This document shows, piece after piece, positions 32,065 through 42,843 of a DNA stretch of 64,000 nt. Source of the DNA: Lathyrus oleraceus (lineage: Eukaryota > Streptophyta > Magnoliopsida > Fabales > Fabaceae); contig NC_066581.1 of the NCBI RefSeq assembly GCF_024323335.1, forward strand, positions 456,979,197 to 457,043,196. The letters are read 5' to 3'. Each line of letters starts with the position of its first letter. Position 1 is the stretch's first letter. The notes under the pieces are model-generated. The model saw only the letters and a list, made by a program, of their open reading frames with translations, had not been told where the DNA came from and did not search any database. The position numbers and the translations under genes are program-made.

Positions 32065-33810
32065 ATGGCAAAATTTCATGCATTTGCATATCATCAACAT
32101 GCATTGCATATCATTTTTCATGAACAGAAACTTACACCATATTCTACCCTTTGTCCAGTAATACTGACTACTCGACGCCGGCACGAGACACGCCGCAACT
32201 ACAAGATGACACTCGAACAACTTGAGGAAAACCAAGTTTCGATGAGGACAAACATTGACTCCATGCAGGAAAAGATGGACCGTTTGCTTGAAACTATAGT
32301 GCTCTTAGCTCAGAAGGAAAAGGATGCTGAGACTAGCGCCGAAGCTAGAAGAGTTATTGCTCAGTTTGGATCGCCATCGCTTAGCATCCCCGAAGTGACT
32401 AATCTTGATGGTAACCCTGCCCATCCTAGAGGAGGACCGATACCCATTCCTATCCTAGTGGAAAATGTGAATCCTCATGAAAATTCAGTTGCATCTGCTC
32501 GACATGGATCTGTGATGGGTGATGAAGATTCGTATGACGCTTTCTTCATGCCACAACCAGCCAAACCTGTTGTTGGAGGTCTTCTAGACCCAACTGTCGA
32601 GAGACTCCACACTTTGGAAGAGAAATTCAAGTCCTTGGAGGTTCACACTACTCCCAGTTTGGACGCCGTTGATATATGTTTGGTGCCAGGCCTCGTGATT
32701 CCACCGAAATTCAAAGTCCCAGATTTCGACAAGTACAAAGGGATCAGTTATCCTAGAACTCATCTCAGAGCTTATTGTCGCAAGATGGCTGCCCACATCA
32801 GCAATGATCAACTCTTGATTCATTACTTCCAAGATAGCCTCAGCGGGGCATCCTTGGAGTGGTATATGCAGCTAGAGAAAGGACAGGTCCAAGTATGGAG
32901 AGATCTCGCAGAAGCCTTCCTTAGGCATTATCAGTATAACACTAATCTAGCTCCCAATCGCACCTAGCTACAAGACATGACTCAACGCAACAATGAATCA
33001 TTCAAGGAATACGCCCGACGTTAGAGAGAGCCAGCAGCTCATGTCCAACCTCCTATACTTGATAAGGAATTAATTGATATGTTTATGGGAACTTTGCATA
33101 CCCAATACATGGAGAAAATGGTAGGATCCTGCTTCCCAACTTTCACTGAGGTTATTTCTATGAGGGAACGGATTGAGAGCTAGATCAGGAAAGGAAAGTT
33201 ACCTTGTGCCGCCAATGCTTAAGGTGGGATGAAGAAACCCTATCCCAATCTCCCAAAGAAACTAGAGGGTCCGGCTAATGCCATAATGGGAGGAGGAGGA
33301 TATAGGGCATATCCGTATGTTCCTATACCTTACCATCAGACTGCCGTTGTCATCCCAACACCCTATCAGCCACCCTATCAGCAACCATATCAACAACAAC
33401 ATCAGCAGCCGTATCAACAGCGAGCTTGCCAGCAGCAATACCAAAATCAACTGCAATGTGCTCCACCATAACGTCAACCTAACCAGCAAAGGGCAAGGAG
33501 GCTAGAAAGACATTTCGATCCTTTGCCAATACCGTACAACAAGATCCTCTCTTACCTGCTAAAGGACGGATCAATTGTTTTGAAGGAGCTAACGTCTACA
33601 ACTCCACCTTATCCGCCAGGCTATGACGCCAATGCTCACTACGAGTATCATATGGGTGCCCCAGGGCACACAATGGAGAACTGTAAGGCCTTCAAACACA
33701 AGGTTCAAGACTTGATTGACAGCAAAGCAGTTTCTTTCACGCCAGCTAGGCCAAATGTTGCAACAAATCCCTTGCCGGCGCATGCGAAGCAGAGTGAAGC
33801 TCGAAGATAA
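32065..33810 (+). pseudogene. Ogre gag pseudogene (element B)
   Basis: One reading frame runs the whole length with in-frame stops at 32965, 33022, 33181, 33220 and 33469, and no frameshift. A likely start is MTLEQLEENQ at 32206 (an earlier ATG is at 32065). It begins with a coiled-coil-like region, followed by the Ogre gag signature VIPPKFKVPDFDKYKG, AYCRKMAAHIS, LLIHYFQDSLSGASLEWY and YNTNLAPNR. A proline/glutamine-rich linker and the knuckle-like GAPGHTMENCKAFKHKVQDL come last. Several stops look like CAG-to-TAG or TGG-to-TAG transitions, the pattern expected from cytosine deamination in methylated DNA. No protease or polymerase follows, so pol was lost or this was a non-autonomous derivative. 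Confidence 0.85.
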
Positions 33811-34261
33811 AGCTTCTCACCGGCCTGAGCAAGCAGAGCAATTCCAAACGAAGGATCAAGAGATGAAGACCCGTGTCATTGAATAAAGGCCATCATTATG
33901 CCATTTTTACCGTTCCGCATTCTTGTAATTTGTTCTTGTTTGTCTAAGTACTGTATGCTTTAAACATTGTTATTTGTATTCGGTCTTATTAATGGGATGA
34001 TTATGCGTGTTCTGAATCAATCTTTCATATTCGCTTATATTATTGCATTTACAGAACACAAACACATACTTTTCCACTTCACCTTCTTTACCACACTATT
34101 GTTAGCAAATGTTGGAAGGAGGATGACGAAAACAAAATACTCATAATTGTTCATTGTATGCTTTCGGATAAAATCCTACTGATGGTGTGCAGGCATTGTT
34201 TCAAATCCCCAAATACTGGAGAGATAAGGAGTTAATCCCTAGTCAACCACTTCGAGCCTAG
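33811..34261 (+). other. Remnant between Ogre gag (B) and the inverted LTR C
   Basis: No coding signal is seen. The part up to about 34100 resembles Ogre non-coding internal sequence. The segment at about 34200-34258, read on the minus strand, is TAGGGATTAACTCCTTATC after a degenerate primer-site-like GTGGTTGACTAGGGA, so it belongs to the start of the inverted element C. The exact B/C junction is unclear. Confidence 0.4.
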
Positions 34262-37200
34262 TGTAGCGGGGTATTCGTTACCATTAGAGATATTGACTAA
34301 ATCCAAGATAAACCATACAAGTCGAGTCGCCACCGCACTTCTATTTATCCAAAGGAATGATTAGAAAGCGAACAAAAACCTAAAAGTTTTATCGAATCAA
34401 AAACTAGTAAAAATATCAGAGATCTGGGTAAGGGGGTTGGTTATGCAATGGGAAGGTTTTAAGCACCCAAAACATCCTAGGTACTCCTAGGGAGCCCTTT
34501 TCATAAGTGTTGTTCTAGTCTAAAGGGTGTAGAAATATCTAAAGTACTATTTACTAAAAGGAAGGTTAAAATAAAATGACTCGCAAGGATGTCGCATCAA
34601 CTGCCTACGTATCTCATCTGAGTATGAGAATCAGAGTCTTCGTAGCTCGGCTACCTATGGGTTAAAGAGAAGTGTGCTCGGTAAGACGTCACGTCTTATG
34701 CCTACGTATCTCGTCTGGAATGAGAATCAGAGTAAAACATAGTTCGGCTAACTAGGGGTTAAGGATTGCCATCTGAACATGGACTTACAAAAGAGGACAC
34801 CAACTGTGTCAAAGGAGGGTGGGCAGTGTGTTCAACGTCCTAGCAGTAGGTGTCGCAGCTCGCTGAATCGAGTCTTAGGCAGTTACCTCGTTGTAATAGA
34901 ACAGACTGACATGCCACAAGATCAAAGACGCACGGAAGGTCTAAAAGTGGGGAAGCTCTGCTCTAGAGTTGTCATGCAATATGGACCTATGTGTTAGGAT
35001 TTACAAAGGGGAACATCTACCTAATGTTAGCATGCAAAGAATAATGGAATTCTACCTATCTTATCATACAAAGGGTTCTACCTAATGGGTGCTACCTAAA
35101 CGGAACAAGAGTCGACGGATGGAGCGCGGAGAGGAGTTACGGATAAGGGTAGATGGCGACGTCGGAGGCAATCGACTTACAGGTAGATGGCGATGCCTGA
35201 GGCAATCGACTTACAAGAGGATGGATGAATGCGTGTTGGTTCTGTTAAGTTTTGAAAATGATTACTCGACGTTGGATCGGGCTTTTGATCTTATTTTGAA
35301 ATGGTTATCGAATGTTCGTTTTAATTCTTGTATTAACAGGTGACTAAAGAAATAAAGAAATAAATATTATACACTTTATGGGAGAGAGGTACATTTGTTA
35401 TGAATGGGGATTGTTCATGGCAAACAAACAATAAGAATATATGCCTCATACATCATACAAGTAGGCAACAATTATCAATCAGATCGGATAAATAAACAAT
35501 ATATAATCAAACCAAAGAATCAAATAATGGAGCATTTAAACAATGCATGGGAGTATGAACATGTTAAATAATCACGCAATAGAAAGCATGAATGAGAGAA
35601 ACAAGTATAAAAGATAACAAATGAATCAAACAGATGAAAACATGCACACGAAGGGTCCATTGAATAATTTAATCAGGACATGAGGTAAGAACCAAATAAA
35701 ATCAAGGTAAAAGTCCTCTAATACATGGCATATGAGATGAACGAGGGAGGATCAAAAGATCTCTTCAATTGCCATAAGCAATCCCTAAGTCAAACATCGA
35801 TCGTAAAGAAGTCAACTGAAAATTCAAGTCAACTTAAAAAATAACAAATAAATAGCAAATTAATCAAGAAAATTATGAAAAATTAAAATAAATAAGTTGG
35901 GGTCAGGACATCATCATCCCCCAAAAAGATTTTAAAAATAATGAAAATTGCCACGTGAATTAATTAAAACAAAACAAAGGTCAAACCAAAAGTCAATTAA
36001 TAAGACTAGGTTAGAAATAAATCAAGAATAAATAGTAAATTAATCAAGAAAATTATGAAAAATTAAACTAAATAAGGTGGGGTCAGGACATCATCATCCC
36101 CCAAAAGGATGTTAAAAATAATGAAAATTGGCACGTGAATTAATTAAAACAAAACATAGGTCAAACCAAAAGTCAATTAATAAGACTAGATTAGAAATAA
36201 ATCAAGAATAAATAGTAAATTAATCAATAAAATTACGAAAAATTTAACTAAATAAAGTGGGGTCAGGACATTATCATCCCCCAAAAATATTTTAGAAATA
36301 ATAAAAATTGGTACGTGAATTAATTAAAATAAAACAGAAGTCAAATTAAAAGTCCACCAACCAAACTAGGTCAAAAATAAATACAAAATAAATTGAAAAT
36401 GTGAAATAAAATTCTAAGAAAAGGTCAGGTTGACCACGAGACAGTGGTAAACCTTTATCCCAAAAATCAAATGCTAACAATAATTTTAAGTCATAAAAAT
36501 AAAATCAATAAAAAAAGTGTGTTAAAATGGACCATTTAGAATAAATAATTAAAATAAAATATTAATATTAAAAAAATACGAAAATAAAAACTATATAAAA
36601 TTAAATAAAACATTAAGAAAAGTGAAAAATATTTTTGGGTAATTTTATGGACGAAGAAAATATTTTAAATAAGAAAAAGAAATATGAAAATGGAAGGATT
36701 AATGGTGATGAACATGGTAAGCAAGCGTAGATATATCAAAACATGACCATGGAAGAGATGATTACCTAATGGAAAATAGAAGTGGAATGGAATATGATAT
36801 ATGATGAAGTTTTTCCTCCTTGTCACGAAATTCTAATGCTCCTTTAGGGTTAGGGTTTCAGCTTCTTAAATAGGGCGGATTAGGTGTTCTCATGAGCTTT
36901 TTAATAAGTGATTTATCCATAAGAATAAAAGTGTGAAGTGAGGTGTAAAATGTTGTTATTTTGGGCCAAACTTAAGTGAATGGATGTCCAATGCATGGCC
37001 AAAAGAGATAAAAAAACGTGACTAGTTTGTGCAGCATGCTTAGAAAATCTGATTGGGCCAGCTAGGCCCAAAATCTGCTTAGAAAATCAAGTCATGGTGC
37101 CCACTTTAAATGAATGTATCTCTCAAACCATGGATCCAAATGAGATGATTCTAAAAGGATGTTAAATAGGACATGGCAAGGTACAATTATTATGAATAAA

Positions 37201-38267
37201 GTATTTTCAAATAATGCCTTGAAGTGCAAGAAAACTGGCCAAGAAGTCTTGACAAATTTTGAAGATTTTGGAAGTGTCCTAAAAAAATGGCTCACTTTGA
37301 CTAAGCATAAATTTCTCAATTCTAATGAAAATGGAGCAAACTTTATATCTCTAGAAAGCTTAGAACAAGAGAAATAACTTTCATGTTGGAGAAATTTTCA
37401 AATGGAGCTTTTATCTTAATGCAAAATGGGCTTAAAGCGAGTGCAACGATCATGAAAACTTGCCCTAAATGGAAAGTCAACCATTTTCAAATTAAGTAAC
37501 TTTTCCAATTCCTAATTAAATGATGAATCCATGATCCAAACTTGATCAAATTTCGCATGCAGGATCCCCTAGGCATGGATTTTGAGATTCCACTCTCAAA
37601 ATGTCAGGAGTTGACTTTCCTGGCCCCACAGTTGACTTTTCCCAAACTATCTGATTCTCGATTCCATTGATCAATTGAAGCACTTCTAGCTCAAATAAAG
37701 AGCTGATTTTTTGTATGTAGACCCTTGTGGACATATGGAGGGCCATGGAAAAGATTTTCACCCAAAGAATCAGAAATAAACTGATTTTATACCAAACCCT
37801 AGTTTTAGGGCAAAATGATCAGGAACTGATTGCACTGATTGCCAATGGATCTTTCTGAGATAATTGTGAATCTTACGAGGCCAAGATGCCTCTCTAATCA
37901 TGACATGGATGAGCTCCTCTACTTCCAACCAAACATTGCCTGTTGCAGGTAGCCATGAAACCCTAATTTTTGATTAAATCCAGATGAACACTCTGATAGA
38001 TTTGAATCCTTCACTGATGAACTGAGGACCATAATAAGATACTTGGACCCCCATGAGACCCTTGAGACTTGTATATTTAGAAAATGAAGTCCAATTCTCA
38101 ATCTTGCTTTGTGCGGGCTCCTTCTGTTAAGGAGTGATCGATCAAAACCTGATCTTCATGTCACTAATGCAATATGCAGTGAGTATGATCTAGTATGTTG
38201 TCAATGAAATGTAAAACATAATCCCATGCTTCTAGGAAAAATGAAGGGTAAATTTTGGGGTATTACA
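34262..38267 (-). mobile_element. LTR C: inverted Ogre-type LTR, about 4.0 kb
   Basis: On the minus strand it starts TGTAATACCCCAAAATTTAC at 38267, the classical Ogre LTR start, and ends near CCCCGCTACA at 34262. A decayed primer site follows. Ogre modules in inverted orientation occur at 34590-34740 (two GCCTACGTATCTC...GAGAATCAGAGT blocks). A minus-strand TATTTAAG lies at 36865-36872, downstream of which comes an AAACCCTAACCCTAAAGGAGC leader. No gene is present. Decay of the primer site suggests an old insertion. Confidence 0.75.
35848..36385. repeat. Three tandem 180-bp units in LTR C
   Basis: GTGGGGTCAGGACATCATCA and its flanks recur at exactly 180-bp spacing (35897, 36077 and 36257 region). 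Each is followed by CCCCCAAAA, GGCACGTGAATTAATTAAAA and GTCAATTAATAAGAC. The period is nucleosome-sized. Confidence 0.9.
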
Positions 38268-40278
38268 CATATTGGAATAGGTGATGTGATAGTTTGGTTT
38301 AGTCAAGAATGAAGTGATGTACTATGAAGTCTATTTTGTCATTGAGTACATCTGTTTTTTTATTCAAGATTTTTAAAAGGTCTTTAGTTGTAAGTATCTG
38401 ACTCATCTTTAGTACTACCCTTTTTAATTATTTGCACCCTTTGTCATTGTTTGAGACATTTATCTATATAAACACTTAAGGGAACTCATCTTTATGGTTT
38501 AAAAGTATTTAAAATTTAATGAGTAAAATATGAGAAATTTTATTTTAAGGTTTTAATCAGATTTCCCTGATTATTTCAACCTTAGAATGATTTTACCTCT
38601 TTTATCAAGATTTGATAAATAATTCCCAAGAGGGAAAACACCAAATGGTATATCCTCTTCTATATATTGTTGGATGCGAGAGTTGGTAAAACCATAAGAT
38701 AAGTAGGCCAATTACAGACATATTTATTCAAACTGGTCACTACAGATCATATACTTTGAGATTTCTCTCAAAGGAAATGCTTTGATCGCAACTGTCGGCA
38801 TTTTCCATCATCGTTCATTTTCAATATCAAATACGTCATCAAATGTATACTTATAAGGTATATTGTTGCTTTGCACTGCTTTCAATGATGAATGTCAAAT
38901 AATTTCGAGCAACAAAACATACCTGCAAAACACTAAGGTTTCTCCTTTGGTCTTCGTTTCTTCTTGGGTCCAGGTGAATTAGTCACAAATGATTTAAGGT
39001 GGTTATCTTTATATCCTTTCAATTAAAACATAAGGATCTTAAATAATCTATTCTCTTATTTAATTTATGATGCTTCTTTATAGTTTCTCGAATATACTAT
39101 TTATTTTTAAAGAGAATCTTTGACTAGATAAAAATTAGGTGAAACATCTTTTTACCTTGGGTGAACTTTCCTAAGGTTTCTTGGAGGTCAACTACTTCTT
39201 TTATTATATCTCTTACATTATCTATGCTTAGTTATCTTAATTTTGAAGGCATTGATGACCTTTTTAAGGTATCTTTAATGATTCTTTATGACCTAGGGTG
39301 CACCCTCTTCATATTCTTCAACTAAGTGATTACTCCTTTTAAGCAACCGTGTATAGGAAAGTTTGATACCTGGAACAATGTCTTCCTCGAAGGATGCCTT
39401 TAAGCACTTTTTATTGTGTTTGTCGAAAGATGATTCTTTTAGATTTCTCCCAGAGGTTGATGTTTCTCCTCCCCTTCTTCATTTTAATATTAAATAAATT
39501 TATTCATCTTATTTGTCGTTCTTTGAACAAGAGGATCCTTCATTTGACGTTGAGTCTTCCGAAGATTGTTCAACTACTGAGTGAGTTCTTTTGAAGGATT
39601 GCATGAAGTTATATGATAGGAGTAATATGAGGATAATGATTCTTTAGTTTGTATTCCTCCACCTTTGAGTAGTTGAATTGGTTCATTCATCTTCTCTATA
39701 ATTTCCTTCTTTCTTGATTCTTCCTGAAATTCACGAAGGCTCCTATCTATTGATTTAAGAGTTAAATTGAACTTCTAATTCTTAATTTTAAGATATTTGT
39801 TAGTAACACAATTTCCAGAAAAATTTCTAATACTTGTATATTTAAAAGAACATCCAAGATTGTCTTCTTTTCCTCGTGTGTTCATATTCTCTTGTTTGAT
39901 ACTTGGAGAATCTCCATATATCAGTTTAAGAGCATCTCACATTTCGTTGGTGGTTTTGCAAAGATTAACATAGTGAAAACTTGTGTTATTTAAAAATATA
40001 ACTCTTTGGTTTTAAAGACTATTTCAAATTTTCTCTTTTCCTCTTTGGTCCAAAGAAAGTTAGGTTTATCCACTATTTCACCATTCACTTGATGAGTAGG
40101 GATAAACATACCTTTTGTTTCCCTTAACTCATAGTTTAGGTTTTGAAGAGAAATTTTAAACCTAACTTGCAAAAATAAATAATCTTGATATTTTTCAAAA
40201 AGTGGTGGTGTTTTAAAAAATTATCTTGTCGGAAGTCATCTTTCTCCTGAGATGATAAGTCCTTAAACATAAGTTAGA
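38268..40278 (-). mobile_element. Decayed internal region of Copia element F
   Basis: It lies on the internal side of the F primer site. Apart from gag-like traces at 39850-40230, the minus strand gives only stop-rich fragments. One of these, around 39300-39620, is rich in S, E and K, like the C-terminal gag of Sirevirus-type Copia elements. Where F ends toward LTR C (38267) cannot be set. Confidence 0.4.
39850..40230 (-). pseudogene. Copia gag fragment (element F)
   Basis: Minus-strand translation shows WTKEEKRKFEIVFK and, in another frame after a short shift, CKTTNEM followed by a stop and DALKLIYGDSPSIKQEN. These resemble the Copia gag core pattern W...K...CxTAKEIWDxLxxxYG. It has stops and at least one frameshift. 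Flanking context (primer site at 40279) supports a gag position. Confidence 0.5.
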
Positions 40279-40289
40279 CTCTGATGCCA
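40279..40289 (-). other. Primer-binding site of Copia F (tRNA-iMet type, one mismatch)
   Basis: On the minus strand it reads TGGCATCAGAG; the expected sequence is TGGTATCAGAG. It lies 11 bases inside the LTR end at 40301. Confidence 0.6.
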
Positions 40290-41189
40290 CTCATTAAACT
40301 TGAGACTTCACACACAAGAGGGAGGGAGGGAGGGGTGAATTGCGTGGTTTGGAAAAACATGGTTTTAAAAACTTTTGGGAAATAAAATCAGAGTTAAAGT
40401 GAATTTTGGAAACTTAGCAGCGGAAAAATAAAATGCGGAAATAAAAAGAGTTAAGGGAAAAGAGAAACACCAAGAATTATAGAGGTTCAGTAAAAAAACA
40501 AAATGACCTATTCCCCTCGCCAAGAATTGATCTTGAGAGTTTCCAATAATATTTTGAGAGCTTTTAGCAGGAAAGACTCACAAGCCCCCTTATACAAGGA
40601 AATGGTGATTGATGTTCAACCACAATATATAAGATGACGAATGTGTGCGCTTGCGTCTTTTCTTTATAATAAGCTTGAGAGTGAAAGTGCTAATATTCCT
40701 TCCCAAATGATGGATTGAAGCGGTTAGCCTTATCTCCACAAACTCAGACCTTGAAACGGTTAGTCTTCAAGTTCGATAACCCTTGAGTTCATTATCTTGG
40801 TTTTAACCAGGCCAACCAAAAACTTGTGAGATTTTAACACCAGACTAATCTCGTACCTGTGAAGCTTTTAAGTACCGGGTTGAACTTCCACCTATCATGG
40901 TTTTAAGATTGGTCTGGCCAAGAACTTAGGAGATTTTATCACCTGCTGATCTCCAACCTAAATTAGGACTGAAATACTTGATACTAAACAAAAGCTTTTT
41001 ACGGGTTTAACTTTAACCCAATCAAATCCCTAATTGGAAAGTATTCAATCAAGGTATACACAAAAGATTCCCTTCGTGAATTTTACAATTCCATTCATTC
41101 CAAAATTACAAAAATGATCTCACTCACAAAAGGACTTTTCTTACAAAAACACTTAGGTTCAAAACACAGTGAGAGAAAGTTAAAGAAAT

Positions 41190-41225
<36 letters not shown>

Positions 41226-41332
41226 GTGTCATAACAAAATTCTGGATTATTTGACACGAGAAATGAAACCTCCATTTATAGGCATGAGGTTGGCTTAAAA
41301 AGCAAATTTCATTTAACGCATTTTGTAACAAT

Positions 41333-41365
41333 CTAATCTATTAACACATATGTCTAATCAATTAG
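41333..41365. repeat. CTAATNNATTAG palindrome pair in LTR F, first pair
   Basis: CTAATCTATTAA (41333) and CTAATCAATTAG (41354) are 21 bp apart, with the spacer CACATATGT. Confidence 0.65.
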
Positions 41366-41391
41366 AAGATGAAAATATTCATTTTTAAGTT

Positions 41392-41396
41392 CCATG
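41392..41396. other. Target-site duplication CCATG, left copy
   Basis: It repeats at 48953-48957 and bounds Copia element E. Confidence 0.9.
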
Positions 41397-42772
41397 TGAA
41401 GGAGAATAGCCATCCAAGGCGCAACGGAATTTAAAAATTTCTCCATTTAGTGATCCTTACGAATGGGCATGATCAGTGATAGAATCGTTACCTCTTGTGG
41501 CGATTCAAACCTTTGGTGCAGATCTCTGATAATGATCAAAACCTTTGATACAGATCCACGGGGCGATCACGAACGTTGAACGATGACAACGTCTCTACTC
41601 AGTCCACACGAACGGATTCCTTCAATCGCAATGCTAGCTGTTATGAATGAAGGCTTTGAGTGAGAGAAAGAGTGAAACAAAATTCCAAGTCTCTACTTGA
41701 ATTTCTGTCTGAGTGGATTGGAGTGACAATGCTTCTACCCAAGGGGTTCTATTTATAAAACCACTTGTGTGGGCTTCAAGCTAAAAAGCCCACTTAAGTG
41801 TATTTTGGCCCATATCTTATAATATGCCCAAAATCACTTAAGTATTTGGTACCTTACCATATTTCGTCTCCCACTTAAGTGCACCGTACCTTACGGTGTT
41901 CCTTAGTTACTCTATCTCTCATCAATCCGTCCTTTGTGTGTGACCCTATAGGTTTTCGCGGCGTTGGCAATTATATTAAATCACGCATTTAACATAATAA
42001 ACAGTGAGCGGTATCTAGCAACACATCACTGCTACCCAAGTCACGAAAATGTCATGTGATCTGACAAAATCTCTTGTGATAATAATTATGTGTATAATTA
42101 CCCCTTTGCCCTTAAGTCTATATTGAACACAAGGTATAAACCGTGTCACCCTTGTCCAGTTCAATATTGGGCCCATAGACATTTATCCTGTTACGTAGGA
42201 TTGGCAAATTCCATCTAGGACACTCATGTCCCTCAGCATGCTTCGTGGAGTACCCATCAACTATCTTTATGGTTATCCAGTTACGGACAATGTTGGATCA
42301 GCAATAAAGCACTCGACTCTACATCTAGGATCCATAGTGGTTTCAGGTCGAAGAGTGGTATACACTATTATCACCATGAGAATAACTTATGACACTTTGC
42401 ATAACTTTCTATATAGTATTCTCATAGCGGGTCTATCCGGTATAAATATTACTCCTAATATTCATACCTATGTTTAAGACTTGATAACTCTTTATCCATG
42501 ATCCATGAGATGTGATCATCAGTCTACAAACATAATACTCTTAATGCTTTAATGTTATCCCACTTCACATTAAAGCTCGACTACGGATACTTTAAGAATA
42601 GTGTCCTTATGTTTAATGTGTTCTCATGATTAAGTCACACTTAATACATTAAACGGACTATCTATTCCAGGGACTTTATTAATCAACCATAATAAAGAAA
42701 ATGCCTTTTTATTATTAATAAATAATTCGATACAAGTACCAAAACTATTGGCCTCTAGGGCTTACACCAACA
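41397..42772 (-). repeat. 3' LTR of Copia E
   Basis: 1376 bp. The minus-strand purine tract CTAGTGGGAGAT (42773-42784) adjoins its start TGTTGGTGTAAG. It contains a minus-strand TATA box near 41750. Confidence 0.93.
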
Positions 42773-42784
42773 ATCTCCCACTAG
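42773..42784 (-). other. Polypurine tract of Copia E
   Basis: CTAGTGGGAGAT on the minus strand, directly before the 3' LTR. Confidence 0.8.
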
Positions 42785-42843
42785 CACTAGAGCCAATCAG
42801 GCATACCCCGTATGCCCATTGATCTAGTATGGCCATCATGCTT

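Larger units (their letters stand above)
40301..41396 (-). mobile_element. LTR of Copia F, low-coordinate part
   Basis: The minus-strand LTR ends GTGAAGTCTCA at 40301. It has the end-of-LTR word ACGCAATTCACCCCTCCC seen in Sirevirus-like Copia LTRs, a minus-strand TATAAATG at 41274-41281, and a (GA)14 microsatellite at 41192-41220 that would lie in the leader as (TC)n. It is split at 41396 by element E. A CTAATNNATTA palindrome pair lies at 41333-41365. Confidence 0.6.

Noticed and set aside
34779..35343. Short plus-strand frames in LTR C
   Set aside because: Antisense to an Ogre LTR and without domains.
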